Part shown: piece after piece, positions 55,486 to 64,000 of the stretch
Numbering within the stretch: position 1 is the stretch's first letter
Layout: the number at the start of each line of letters is the position of its first letter
Source: an uncultured Bacteroidia bacterium
GTDB lineage: Bacteria > Bacteroidota > Bacteroidia > Bacteroidales > F082
Direction: 5' to 3'
DNA: 64,000 nucleotides
Assembly: GCA_902774365.1 (NCBI GenBank)
Contig: CACYHX010000013.1
Coordinates: 1 to 64,000 of the forward strand
Notes under the pieces: generated by a model
What the model saw: only the letters and a program-made list of their open reading frames with translations
What the model was told of the DNA's origin: nothing
The model's database searches: none
Program-made: the position numbers and the translations under genes

Positions 55486-56070
55486 ATGAACAAGGTCAAT
55501 TTGGAAATTGTAGGTTTGACCTACAGCGAATCCTCGACAGGAGCCTATGTCCTCATCTTGGGTGACAAACTGTCGCAGCGTCGCCTGCCCATCGTCATCG
55601 GGAGTGCCGAGGCCGAGTCGATCGCCGTGGGCATCGAGAAGCATAGGAACGGTAGGCCCCACACCCACGACCTCTTCTTGCGGTTTGCCAAGGAGTTTGG
55701 CATCGAGATTATGGAGGTGGTCATCAACCGCTTCCGCGACGGGATTTACTACGCCATGCTGGTGTGCAAACAAGGCGACGACCTCACCATGATCGACGCG
55801 CGTCCCTCCGACGCCATCGCCATCGCCGTGCGTGTAGGCTGCGAAATCTATGCCTACGAGACGGTCATGGACGAAGCGGGCATCATAATGGACGACATGG
55901 ACAAGCCAATGGATGATGACAAAGAAGAACATATTAATAAGGTAGCCTCCATCACTAGCCTCGACAGGCTCGACCTTGATGCGTTGGAAGACCTGCTCCA
56001 GGAAGCCATCGACAACGAAGATTACATGAAAGCGGCGGAGATTAGGGATGAAATCAATAGGAGGAAATGA
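55486..56070 (+). CDS. Bifunctional nuclease-family protein (DUF151) with UVR motif
   Basis: A 194-residue cytoplasmic protein. The DUF151/BFN domain covers about 1-130 (LILGDKLSQRRLPIVIGSAEA, RPHTHDLFL, DARPSDAIAIAVRVG). A C-terminal UVR motif (about 160-194: LEDLLQEAIDNEDYMKAAEI followed by RDEINRRK) probably mediates protein contacts as in UvrB/UvrC. The two parts together are common in Bacteroidota. Nuclease activity is known for plant relatives and uncertain in bacteria. Confidence 0.9.
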   Translation: MNKVNLEIVGLTYSESSTGAYVLILGDKLSQRRLPIVIGSAEAESIAVGIEKHRNGRPHTHDLFLRFAKEFGIEIMEVVINRFRDGIYYAMLVCKQGDDLTMIDARPSDAIAIAVRVGCEIYAYETVMDEAGIIMDDMDKPMDDDKEEHINKVASITSLDRLDLDALEDLLQEAIDNEDYMKAAEIRDEINRRK

Positions 56071-56141
56071 GATGAGAATTGATAATTGATAATTGACAAT
56101 TGAGAGTTAATTTAGAAACATAATTAATACAATAAAATAAT

Positions 56142-57422
56142 ATGAAAGCAATTAAATTTAGACTGATCGTGATGAACTTCCTCATCTTTGCGGTGTGGGG
56201 AGCTTATCTTTGCTCATTGGGCATCTATCTCAGCAAAATTGGCTTAGGTGCCAACATCGGGAAATTCTTCGCTATTCAGGGCATCGTTTCCCTATTCATG
56301 CCCGCCTTGATGGGCATCGTCGCCGACCGCTGGATTCCCGCCCAAAAGTTGCTCGGTATCTGTCATTTTATCGCTGCCATCTTCATGGCCTTGGCGGGTT
56401 ACATGGGAATGAAATACGGTGCTGACGTTACCTTCGGGCAGTTGTTCCCGTTCTATGCCCTCAGCGTAGCGTTCTTCATGCCGACCATCGCCTTGGGTAA
56501 CTCAGTGTCGTACAACGCCTTGAACCAAGCTGGCCTCGACACGGTGAAGGCCTTCCCTCCTATCCGCGTGTTCGGCACCATCGGTTTCATCCTTTCCATG
56601 TGGATCGTCAACTTCACTGGATTTAAGGATGGCTACCAACAGCTGTTTGTTTCGGCGGCATGGGGCCTTATCTTGGCTGTTTATTCATTCACCTTGCCCA
56701 ACTGCCCTGTCAACAAGAACGTGGAGAGCAAGTCGTTCGTCGACACATTCGGCTTGCGCGCCTTCTCGCTGTTCAAGGACGCCAAGATGTGCGTGTTCTT
56801 CATCTTCTCGTTCCTTTTGGGCATGTGCTTGCAAGTGACCAACGGTTTCGCCACCCCCTATCTTGACGACTTCGGTAAGATTCCGGAGTATGCCAACGCT
56901 TTCGCGGTGAAGCACAACGTGTTCCTGTCGTCCATCTCGCAGATTTCCGAGACGCTGTGCATCTTGCTCATCCCCTTCTTCCTGAAGAAGTATGGCATCA
57001 AGAAAGTGATGCTCATCGCCTTTGTGGCTTGGGCCTTGCGTTTCTTCTTCCTCGGTGCAGGAAGTCCTACAGGTTTCGGCCTCGTCCTATTGATTCTCTC
57101 CATGATCGTCTACGGCGTGGCCTTCGATTTCTTCAACATCAGCGGTTCGCTCTTCGTCGACCAAAACACCGACGTCAGCATCCGCAGCAGCGCCCAAGGC
57201 GTGTTTATGATGATGACCAACGGACTCGGTGCCACCATCGGTTCGTTGTGCGCCCAAGCCGTGGTGAACCGCTTGGTCTACGAGCCTTCTGCCGCCGACC
57301 CGAGCTTCAACCTGATGGGTGGCTGGTCATCGGCATGGTTTGTGTTTGCCGCATTCGCCTTAGTGGTAGGCATTTTGTTTGCTTTCTTGTTCAAGTACAA
57401 GCACGAGCCTAAAAAGCAATGA
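56142..57422 (+). CDS. Nucleoside:H+ symporter-type MFS transporter (NupG-like)
   Basis: A 426-residue inner-membrane transporter with 12 predicted helices. The N-terminus ([20 protein letters not shown]), the [10 protein letters not shown] loop and the [10 protein letters not shown] segment match the nucleoside:proton symporter family. It lies directly upstream of thyA with an ATGA overlap and near folA, consistent with uptake of nucleosides for thymidylate metabolism. The leader carries ATTGATAATTGACAATT-type short repeats. Confidence 0.88.
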   Translation: MKAIKFRLIVMNFLIFAVWGAYLCSLGIYLSKIGLGANIGKFFAIQGIVSLFMPALMGIVADRWIPAQKLLGICHFIAAIFMALAGYMGMKYGADVTFGQLFPFYALSVAFFMPTIALGNSVSYNALNQAGLDTVKAFPPIRVFGTIGFILSMWIVNFTGFKDGYQQLFVSAAWGLILAVYSFTLPNCPVNKNVESKSFVDTFGLRAFSLFKDAKMCVFFIFSFLLGMCLQVTNGFATPYLDDFGKIPEYANAFAVKHNVFLSSISQISETLCILLIPFFLKKYGIKKVMLIAFVAWALRFFFLGAGSPTGFGLVLLILSMIVYGVAFDFFNISGSLFVDQNTDVSIRSSAQGVFMMMTNGLGATIGSLCAQAVVNRLVYEPSAADPSFNLMGGWSSAWFVFAAFALVVGILFAFLFKYKHEPKKQ

Positions 57423-58246
57423 AACAATACCTCGACCTACTCCAATATATCCTCGACCACGGCCATCAGAAGGGCGACCGCACCGGCACTGGCACCATCA
57501 GCGTGTTCGGCTACCAGATGCGTTTCGACCTTTCGGAAGGCTTTCCTTTGGTGACGACGAAGAAGGTGCACCTGAAGAGCATCATCCATGAGCTGCTGTG
57601 GCTGCTCAGCGGCGACACCAACATCAAATACCTTCATGACAACAAGGTGTCGATTTGGGATGAATGGGCCGACTCGAACGGCGACCTTGGTCCCGTTTAC
57701 GGTGCCCAGTGGCGCAACTGGAACAACGAGGGCATCGACCAGATTGCCGAGGTGGTGAAGAGCATCAAGGAGAACCCCAACAGCCGCAGGCATATCGTGA
57801 CGGCATGGAATCCCAGCGTCTTGCCTGATGAGCATGAAAAGAACTTCGCCGCCAATGTGGCGGCGGGCAAGGCTGCACTCCCGCCCTGCCATGCCTTCTT
57901 CCAGTTCTATGTGGCCGACGGCAAGTTGTCGTGCCAACTCTACCAACGCAGTGCCGACGTATTCCTAGGCGTGCCATTCAACATCGCATCCTACGCCCTC
58001 CTCACCATGATGATGGCGCAGGTGTGCGGCTTGCAGCCCGGCGACTTCGTCCACACCTTCGGCGACGTGCACATCTACAACAACCTCATCGAGCAGGTGA
58101 AGCTGCAGCTGACGCGTACTCCTCGCCCACTGCCCACAATGAGAATTAATCCCGAGGTCAAAGACATCTTTGGCTTCAAATTTGATGACTTCACCTTAGA
58201 GAATTACGACCCGTGGCCTGCCATTAAGGGTGAGGTTTCGGTATAA
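57419..58246 (+). CDS. thyA: Thymidylate synthase
   Basis: A 275-residue cytoplasmic enzyme making dTMP from dUMP with methylene-tetrahydrofolate. Catalytic Cys157 lies in [10 protein letters not shown]; the dUMP-phosphate loop RTGTGT (about 21-26), [12 protein letters not shown] and [18 protein letters not shown] are all present. Length is normal. The start is fixed by the ATGA overlap with the permease gene. folA follows after 70 bases and regenerates the folate used here. Confidence 0.97.
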   Translation: MKQYLDLLQYILDHGHQKGDRTGTGTISVFGYQMRFDLSEGFPLVTTKKVHLKSIIHELLWLLSGDTNIKYLHDNKVSIWDEWADSNGDLGPVYGAQWRNWNNEGIDQIAEVVKSIKENPNSRRHIVTAWNPSVLPDEHEKNFAANVAAGKAALPPCHAFFQFYVADGKLSCQLYQRSADVFLGVPFNIASYALLTMMMAQVCGLQPGDFVHTFGDVHIYNNLIEQVKLQLTRTPRPLPTMRINPEVKDIFGFKFDDFTLENYDPWPAIKGEVSV

Positions 58247-58254
58247 ACATGTAC

Positions 58255-58278
58255 GGCTGCCACATTGTGACAGCCCTA
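58255..58278. repeat. GGCTG-CAGCC palindrome, copy 3
   Basis: GGCTGCCACATTGTGACAGCC then CTA. Compared with copy 1 the inner stem is CAC/GTG in place of CGC/GCG, a compensated change. Confidence 0.8.
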
Positions 58279-58316
58279 CAACTGACAACTGAACAACTGA
58301 ACAACTGACAACTAAT
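58279..58316 (+). repeat. AACTGA-type direct repeats in the folA leader
   Basis: Units of AACTGA/ACAACTG run up to the start codon and end in GACAACTAAT, as in the leader at 26509-26574. Confidence 0.7.
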
Positions 58317-58814
58317 ATGACAATATCCATCATCGTCGCCATGGCCGCCAACCGCGCCATCGGCATCAACAACCAACTGATTTGGCACAACAGCAACGAC
58401 CTGAAACACTTCAAGAAGGTCACCTCGGGACATTGTGTCATCATGGGGCACAACACCTGGCTTTCGTTGCCTGGACAAAAGGCCCTGCCCAACCGTCGCA
58501 ACATCGTCATCTCCGACCGTCTCGACACCGCTCCAGAAGGTTACGAGTTGGCCACATCCATTCCGCAGGCATTGGAACTGGCAGCCAACGAAGACGAGGT
58601 CTTCATCATGGGCGGTGGCAGCATCTACGAGCAGTTTCTGCCCAAGGCCGACCGCCTCTACCTGACGCGCCTCGACAAGGAATTTGAGGCCGACACCTTC
58701 TTCCCTTACATCAACTTTGAGGAGTGGAACCTAGTTGACTTGGAGGTCGTTGACGACGACCCACAAGTGGATTATTCCTATCGTTTCGAGGTTTGGGAAC
58801 GCGCTGAGAAGTAA
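58317..58814 (+). CDS. folA: Dihydrofolate reductase
   Basis: A 165-residue cytoplasmic enzyme reducing dihydrofolate with NADPH. The pattern IVAMAANRAIGINNQLIWHN, Asp28 (the expected acidic catalytic residue, in NDLKHFK), VIMGHNTWLSLP, NIVISD and FIMGGGSIYEQFL are all characteristic. The C-terminal FEADTFFP strand is normal. It closes the permease-thyA-folA group and is followed by a strong terminator. Trimethoprim sensitivity cannot be inferred. Confidence 0.96.
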   Translation: MTISIIVAMAANRAIGINNQLIWHNSNDLKHFKKVTSGHCVIMGHNTWLSLPGQKALPNRRNIVISDRLDTAPEGYELATSIPQALELAANEDEVFIMGGGSIYEQFLPKADRLYLTRLDKEFEADTFFPYINFEEWNLVDLEVVDDDPQVDYSYRFEVWERAEK

Positions 58815-58835
58815 CATCACCTTACAAAACAAAAC

Positions 58836-58872
58836 TAAAAAAGGTTGCCCCCGTCATGGAGGCAACCTTTTT
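58836..58872. terminator. Bidirectional terminator between folA and the C10 protease gene
   Basis: Thirteen-base stem AAAAAAGGTTGCC (58836-58848) / GGCAACCTTTTTT (58860-58872). Confidence 0.9.
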
Positions 58873-58892
58873 TGTTGCAATCACCAGCGTGC

Positions 58893-61496
58893 TTACTTGA
58901 TGACCGTGATGCGCTTGGTGACAATGCCCTTGGCAGTGGCGACGCGCACCATGTAGATGCCAGTCTCAACATTGTCGAGTGTGATGTCTACAGATTCGCC
59001 GTGGCAATCCATGTCGTAGACCATCTGACCCAAGGTGTTGTAGACGCTCACATGGTTCAGGCCTTCGCCTTCCACCGTGAAGCGGTTGGTGGTAGGATTC
59101 GGGAACACCGACACATCCTTGCCATCCACTTCGTTGACGCCGTCAACGGAATAGAGCACTCTAATGTAGAACTGATTCGGGTCTCCAATCCAGTTGGCAG
59201 GAGCCGAGGTGCAATCGATAGATCCATAATAGGCGTAGAGTTTGTAATAATAGTCGCCCTCTTCGTTGGCAGTGTTGTCGGTGTAGTTTGTCGCTGAGGC
59301 ACCCAACAGCTTGATTCTGGTGTACTCGCCGTCCTCACCGAATTTTCTGAACAGGTAGTAACCCGACAGACCCGTTGAAGGAACAGGCTTGTTCCATTTC
59401 AGTTTAATCTTATAGGCGCTTCCGGTATACTCAAAGTCGATGTTAGTCGGAGCCAAGCAAGCAGCGCCGGAAGTGGCGCACGATTCGTTGGAGTACAAAC
59501 CATTTTCACCACCTTCGCCAAGGTAACCGACATAGTAGCAGTGACCGCCCATCGGCACGTTTTCGTCAACGAAGGAAGTGCCATTGGGAACCATGCGATA
59601 TTGTCTATCGTCGCGATACACGATGTAGCCATAGCCACCGCTAATGCCCGGGATGGGATCCCACGACACGTGGATAGTATTCGGGTCATTGTCGTCGACG
59701 AGGGCCACGCAGTTGGTAGGAACACCTTGGGGAGCCGCGTTGCCGCAGTTGTTGTTGTCCTCGTAGAAGATACCATCAGCCAAGTCAGCGGAGCTGCCAC
59801 TATAGGTGTATACCACCTGGCTCTGAGAGTTCTTGATGGTGAAGCCCAGCGTGAAAGCAGTACCCGTGGTAGGAGCCGACCAAGCGAAAGCCACATTGCC
59901 GAGAGGCATGTCGACATTCAGTGATTGAACATTGGAGCTGGTGGAAGTCACAGAGGTGAATTCGGTGCCAGCAGCATTGTAGATGTGGATAGCACCACCG
60001 CGCCAGCCATTCATGGCACCTTGGGTGACATTAATCGTCCAGCTGCAAGTGGGGCCGAAACACACCTGATTCTTATAGGCAATCTTACCATGAGCACCAT
60101 TCACCACGGCATAGACGCAGTAGTTGAAAGCGTCGAAGCGAGGCACGGTGTTGTCGACAGCCGTCATGGTGGCACCAGGAGTGACATTGTCGGCGGTGAA
60201 AACCACCTCACCGTTACGGGTGACAATGATTTGGTCGATGGAAGTGAGGTTGGCGTTGCTCAGGTTCTTGGAAGGGTTCTTCCAACTCAGCGTGGCTGAC
60301 AGCTCGTTGTTAGCAGCAGGAGTCACGGTGAAGTTTTGGGGAGCCTGGGCCGTATTGTCATAGACATCGCTCGGGACGAAATTGAACACGCCCTTTACGT
60401 TTTCAGTGTATTCGATGTTCTCAATCAGAGAGTAACCGTCGTTGGAACCGCCCCAACCCCAGTTGAAGTGGAACATGTCGTAGTCGTCATAACCATCGCA
60501 AACGAAAGCGTGGCCATAAGGAGCGCCGGCCTCGGTACCGGAATAAAGCACCGGCCATCCCATATCGAACGATTCCTTCAGGAGGTTCATCCATGTCGAC
60601 ATGACGGTAGGCTTATAAGCGGTATAAGCGGAGCTGGAATAATGGAAATAGTTGGTGATGGCGGCAGGCACTCTGTCGGTATTGCTACCACTACCCTCTT
60701 CAACATCACCACCGTAGTCCATGTCAACGGCGACACCGCAATGGAAGTCAATCGTTGCGACGGCATTGCCTTGTGCCGTGTTGTAATTACCGTTGCTATA
60801 GCTATTCAGCATATTATCCCAGTCGTAGGTGGTATTGCCAAAGTTAGCGGAGACCACGCCGTACTTGGGGTGGATGTAGGAATGTGAGCCTTGGCCTGAA
60901 GCAGGATAGCTCCAATACTTCATGATCTGTGCCATGGCCGTTGCCACACAACCCACGTAGGCATGATAGCCAGCATTGGGGCTTTGGTTGTCGACGGGGC
61001 ACATGCTGTTGTAAGGAGCAGGAGATTGATTCCACTTGGTCTGGACGAGAAAATCAACACCTCTTCCGCCGTTACGCGAAATCAAACGGCCGCTGTTCAT
61101 CACGCTTTCCCATTCCGCTTTCACCATAGGATCGATGACATTGGAGTTGACGCTGTTTCTGGCATTGGCGATGGAGTTCAAATAGGCGTTACTGATGGGA
61201 TTGCTCATGTCATAGCCACCCTCTTGGGAATAGCCAATGATGGGACGGAAGTTGTCGTCACCTGAAACAATCACATAGCCATCGTTACCTACATTGTAGA
61301 TATAGTAACTGGCTTCACCTCTTGTGCTGGGAGCCGCGTAGACAAGCGTCAACTCGGCACTTTGCCTGGTCTCTTCAAAATTAGCCTGGACAAACTGTTG
61401 TCCGACATACTTGGCTTGGCTGCGGCCAACCGGACCGGCTTGCGCCATCCCGATACCGAGTACCAAGGCCAACAAAGTCATTAAGTGTTTCTTCAT
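58893..61496 (-). CDS. C10-family cysteine protease (streptopain-like) with T9SS sorting domain
   Basis: An 867-residue secreted protease. After a signal peptide (GIGMAQA) there is a Spi-like pro-domain (about 25-125), then the C10 domain with catalytic Cys183 (YVGCVATAMAQ) and His329 (PYGHAFVCDGYD), plus WNWGWGG-like HFNWGWGG. Two beta domains and two fibronectin-like modules (about 385-785) follow. The last ~75 residues are a T9SS type A sorting domain (VFPNPTTNRF, VYNTLGQMV, ETGIYMVRVA). It is a likely extracellular or surface protease and a tandem relative of the next gene. Confidence 0.93.
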   Translation of the reverse strand: MKKHLMTLLALVLGIGMAQAGPVGRSQAKYVGQQFVQANFEETRQSAELTLVYAAPSTRGEASYYIYNVGNDGYVIVSGDDNFRPIIGYSQEGGYDMSNPISNAYLNSIANARNSVNSNVIDPMVKAEWESVMNSGRLISRNGGRGVDFLVQTKWNQSPAPYNSMCPVDNQSPNAGYHAYVGCVATAMAQIMKYWSYPASGQGSHSYIHPKYGVVSANFGNTTYDWDNMLNSYSNGNYNTAQGNAVATIDFHCGVAVDMDYGGDVEEGSGSNTDRVPAAITNYFHYSSSAYTAYKPTVMSTWMNLLKESFDMGWPVLYSGTEAGAPYGHAFVCDGYDDYDMFHFNWGWGGSNDGYSLIENIEYTENVKGVFNFVPSDVYDNTAQAPQNFTVTPAANNELSATLSWKNPSKNLSNANLTSIDQIIVTRNGEVVFTADNVTPGATMTAVDNTVPRFDAFNYCVYAVVNGAHGKIAYKNQVCFGPTCSWTINVTQGAMNGWRGGAIHIYNAAGTEFTSVTSTSSNVQSLNVDMPLGNVAFAWSAPTTGTAFTLGFTIKNSQSQVVYTYSGSSADLADGIFYEDNNNCGNAAPQGVPTNCVALVDDNDPNTIHVSWDPIPGISGGYGYIVYRDDRQYRMVPNGTSFVDENVPMGGHCYYVGYLGEGGENGLYSNESCATSGAACLAPTNIDFEYTGSAYKIKLKWNKPVPSTGLSGYYLFRKFGEDGEYTRIKLLGASATNYTDNTANEEGDYYYKLYAYYGSIDCTSAPANWIGDPNQFYIRVLYSVDGVNEVDGKDVSVFPNPTTNRFTVEGEGLNHVSVYNTLGQMVYDMDCHGESVDITLDNVETGIYMVRVATAKGIVTKRITVIK

Positions 61497-61538
61497 TGTA
61501 ATTTTGTATTAGTTATTATTTCTTGAATTTTCGAGCTG

Positions 61539-61546
61539 CAAATATA
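61539..61546 (-). promoter_or_regulatory. -7 box TATATTTG for the first C10 protease gene
   Basis: Matches TAnnTTTG on the minus strand, 42 bases before the start at 61496, so the two protease genes have separate promoters. Confidence 0.6.
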
Positions 61547-61566
61547 AACAAATTGTCGAAATGTCA

Positions 61567-63849
61567 TCAGTGCATCACCGAGAACCGCTTCGTCGTTGTG
61601 TTTTGAGCCGTCTTGATGCTGAGGTTGTAGACACCTGCAGCCAAGTTGGAAGTGCTGACAACCACGCCGTCTTCGCTGCAACGCTGCTGATACACCATCT
61701 GGCCCGTCACATTGTAGATGGCCACCAATTCAAGACCTTCAGCCTCAATGCAAAGTATCGAGTTGGCGGGATTGGGATACACATTGACGCAGTCGTTTTC
61801 ATTTTCATTCAGCGAAGTGACGTCGACATAGACATAGTCTTGGTCGTTATTCACCCATGCAGGCGTGGATTCGCAATAGGAACGGAATGCGGTCACCTTA
61901 TAATAATAGGCGCCTGGTCCAGTGACATCGAAATACTCGCGGTCTTCCTTGTTGACAGTGGCAATTACTTCATAATTCACGCCGTCGTTGCTACGATACA
62001 CCTTAAACGACTGCGGGTCGGCATCGTAATTCCACGACAGCTTGGTGCCAAAGCCTTCGCTGGTCCACTGGTATTCGCCGCTGAGGTTGGTAGGAGGCTG
62101 GCAACCATCACAGTCGTTGTTGCCCGAGTACATCGTCGCGGGGATGTTGCTGGTGTTGCCATTGAACGAATAGACCGAAGTGTTGGACGAGTTCTTGATG
62201 TTGATGGTCACGCTGCTGATGGCCGTCAAGGGAGCCACCCATTTGAAGCTCACATTGCCTTCGGGGACGCGAACAAATTGGCTGATGGGGGTAGAACTGG
62301 TCATCGTAATCTCCTCAACCACTTTGTTGTTCGAATTGACCAGCTGAATCTTTCCGCCATTCCAGCCCTGGAAGTTAGAGGTCTGTCCGATGATCTTCCA
62401 AGTGCAGGTGGGACCATATTGGCAGAAGACTTTGGCTAAATATCCCTTGGCGCCGTTGGAGAGATAATAAACCGTATAGGTGTAACTGTCGAACTGGGGG
62501 ACCACATCCTGGAAGGTCATCGTAGCACCGGGAGCCACGTTGTTCTGTGAGAAGATCTCAGTGCCATCGCGGAGCAGCACCACCTTATCGATGTTGGTAA
62601 TGGTCTCACCACCCAAATTCACGGTAGGATTGGTCCAGGAGACGATACCCGTCTTAGAATGGGCATTGCCTACTTCAACACCGAGATTCTCGGCCGCAGG
62701 AAGCAAGGCGTTGTAGATGTAATCGGGGATGAAATCAAAAATGGCGGACTGATTGTCGTTGAAGGTGCCGTTAGCGGTATTCAAAGCGTCAATAGCATAG
62801 TAGTTGTTGTACTGGTTGGACCAGCCCCAGTTGAAGTAGAACTGGCGGTTGTTGTTGTATCCCAAGCAGACAAAAGCATGGCCTTCCTGGCCCTCGGTTC
62901 CCGAGTAATAGCAGGGGATGCCTCTGTCGAAGCTGGCGATCAACAGGTCTTCCCATTGCGTCTTCGAGTAGTCATTGCGGGATTTGATGTTGACGGCGTT
63001 GCAATAACGGAAATACTGTCTCAAAGCACTCGGAACATTATATGACGAAGCACCGCTACCATCGGCGGCGTAAGCCATATCCACGGAGATGCCGCAATGC
63101 CACATCAGACGGGCGACGGCATCTTTCTGAGCCGATGACGAGCTAGCAGTCAGACTTACAGGCATGTTGTTCCAATCATAGTTTGTGCTTTCGAAGTTCG
63201 CACTCTGCTGAGGGCATCCCGAAGGCGTGTAGGTGTGTGAGCCTGTGCCGTGATCTGGCCAATTCCAGTATTTCATCACCATCGACATGGCGCAGGCGAC
63301 ACAGCCAGCGTACATGTGACCGCAAGGGGCAAACCAGCTGCTGGAAGTGGGGCAAAGCATGTTATAATAGCAGTCTTGGTTCCATCTCAGGTCAAACAAA
63401 GGCGGGACAGCGTTGATCGAACGGTCGGCTTTCAACATGCCGGTCCTGTTCACGTTTTCCCATTGTTCAGCGGTCTCGGCATCGGCTTCAAGGTTGTTTT
63501 CCTTGGCGTACTGAATCTGACGCGCATAGTGGCGCAGCATGTAGGCCAGGCCGTCAGGGAGATCGTTGTAGTCGAAGCTGTGTTCATCGGAAGCGCCGAG
63601 GATAGGCAGTGCCGCGTCGTCAGCCGAAACGATGACAAACGAGTTGTCGCCGTTGAAGACATAAAGGGCAGGTTGGCCGCTTTCTGTCATCTGAGTGTAG
63701 GCAAGTGACAGTGTGCCGACCTGCTTGGCGTAGTTGCTTTGCAAGTACTTCATGCCTATACGTTGCGCGCGGTCCACGTCGATGGGCGAAGCGATGATTT
63801 GGCCCACAAACAAGGCCAAAGTCACCAAAGTAAATAAAGTTTTTCTCAT
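61567..63849 (-). CDS. C10-family cysteine protease with T9SS sorting domain, second copy
   Basis: A 760-residue secreted protease paralogous to the neighbour. A signal peptide (LFVGQIIA) is followed by a pro-domain, catalytic Cys183 (YAGCVACAMSM) and His324 (QEGHAFVCLGYN), with FYFNWGWSNQ as the C10 motif. The catalytic Cys has the same residue number as in its neighbour. The C-terminal part has beta domains, one fibronectin-like module fewer than its neighbour, and a T9SS type A domain (VYPNPANS, IYNVTGQMVY, AAGVYNLSI). Substrate specificity probably differs between the two (inference). Confidence 0.93.
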   Translation of the reverse strand: MRKTLFTLVTLALFVGQIIASPIDVDRAQRIGMKYLQSNYAKQVGTLSLAYTQMTESGQPALYVFNGDNSFVIVSADDAALPILGASDEHSFDYNDLPDGLAYMLRHYARQIQYAKENNLEADAETAEQWENVNRTGMLKADRSINAVPPLFDLRWNQDCYYNMLCPTSSSWFAPCGHMYAGCVACAMSMVMKYWNWPDHGTGSHTYTPSGCPQQSANFESTNYDWNNMPVSLTASSSSAQKDAVARLMWHCGISVDMAYAADGSGASSYNVPSALRQYFRYCNAVNIKSRNDYSKTQWEDLLIASFDRGIPCYYSGTEGQEGHAFVCLGYNNNRQFYFNWGWSNQYNNYYAIDALNTANGTFNDNQSAIFDFIPDYIYNALLPAAENLGVEVGNAHSKTGIVSWTNPTVNLGGETITNIDKVVLLRDGTEIFSQNNVAPGATMTFQDVVPQFDSYTYTVYYLSNGAKGYLAKVFCQYGPTCTWKIIGQTSNFQGWNGGKIQLVNSNNKVVEEITMTSSTPISQFVRVPEGNVSFKWVAPLTAISSVTINIKNSSNTSVYSFNGNTSNIPATMYSGNNDCDGCQPPTNLSGEYQWTSEGFGTKLSWNYDADPQSFKVYRSNDGVNYEVIATVNKEDREYFDVTGPGAYYYKVTAFRSYCESTPAWVNNDQDYVYVDVTSLNENENDCVNVYPNPANSILCIEAEGLELVAIYNVTGQMVYQQRCSEDGVVVSTSNLAAGVYNLSIKTAQNTTTKRFSVMH

Positions 63850-63893
63850 AGTAAAAATAATTGCAATTATTGTTTCGATTCAGTTTAAGAGTG

Positions 63894-63901
63894 CAAAAAT
63901 A
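63894..63901 (-). promoter_or_regulatory. -7 box TATTTTTG for the second C10 protease gene
   Basis: Matches TAnnTTTG on the minus strand, 44 bases before the start at 63849 and just past the stop of the gene entering from the edge. Confidence 0.6.
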
Positions 63902-63918
63902 GTGTTTTTTATGATTTA

Positions 63919-64000
63919 TCAGGTCTTTTGTTCCTTCTTTTTTGCAGCGGGGAACAAAATATTGTTCAAAATGAGCCTGTAACCGGGCGAATTGGTGTGC
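63919..64000 (-). CDS. C-terminal tail of an unidentified gene (cut by window edge)
   Basis: On the minus strand one frame is open from the edge to a TGA at 63919-63921, giving 26 residues that include NSPGYRLILNNILFP and a Lys-rich end. The other two frames stop early or lack coding character. The product cannot be named from so short a piece. Confidence 0.45.
   Translation of the reverse strand, partial: HTNSPGYRLILNNILFPAAKKKEQKT

Overview
The window is a piece of a Bacteroidota chromosome, most likely an uncultured gut or rumen Bacteroidales. The evidence is a short RpoD-type sigma factor without region 1.1, many TAnnTTTG (-7) promoter boxes with almost no Shine-Dalgarno sequences, several proteins ending in type IX secretion (T9SS) sorting domains, and typical Bacteroidota families (DUF3244, DUF1573, C10 proteases, TPR regulators). 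No transposase, integrase, phage gene, CRISPR array or rRNA was seen. Genes are packed tightly and no gene-free stretch exceeds about 250 bases.

Layout. 1-5850: rpsA (cut by the edge), an exported hydrolase, an operon of related small membrane proteins with a ribbon-helix-helix protein, and an SPFH protein. 6060-12020: an M48 lipoprotein protease, a MurD-type ligase overlapping a MurL-type epimerase, YqgE, a metallophosphoesterase and a beta-barrel protein. 12110-18030: a T9SS adhesin-like protein with six exact-length repeats, sodB, rpoD and an HtrA protease. 18199-25260: an acetyltransferase, a lipoprotein TPR regulator, then a run of secreted proteins (DUF3244, S74-like, GH16-like, T9SS cargo, lipoprotein). 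25400-36100: mltG, a phosphohexomutase, recR, a PfkB kinase, ligA and an enolase gene broken by a 32-bp tandem duplication. 36150-46550: a PatB-type lyase, tRNA-Tyr, an RRM protein, tRNA-Arg, a LolD-like ATPase, a TPR/TolA-like coiled-coil protein, nth, a LolC/E-like permease and a NamZ-type muramidase. 46547-50102: a five-gene operon joining an RsbU/RsbW/RsbV-type partner switch to a (p)ppGpp synthetase and a separate HD hydrolase. 50200-58810: a phosphotransferase, an aminotransferase, DUF1573, a K+-dependent membrane pyrophosphatase, a bifunctional nuclease and a nucleoside permease-thyA-folA group. 58893-64000: two tandem C10 cysteine proteases with T9SS signals and the tail of one more gene.

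Common threads. Envelope and peptidoglycan functions recur (MurD/MurL, MltG, NamZ, Lol-like parts, HtrA, M48, T9SS cargo). The MurD-MurL pair suggests that L-glutamate is added to the wall precursor and then epimerised, instead of D-glutamate being made by MurI. The window also carries dispersed palindromic repeats, many nested. At least two lie inside the TPR regulator gene and probably one inside murL, where they are translated. Some copies differ by paired substitutions that keep a hairpin.
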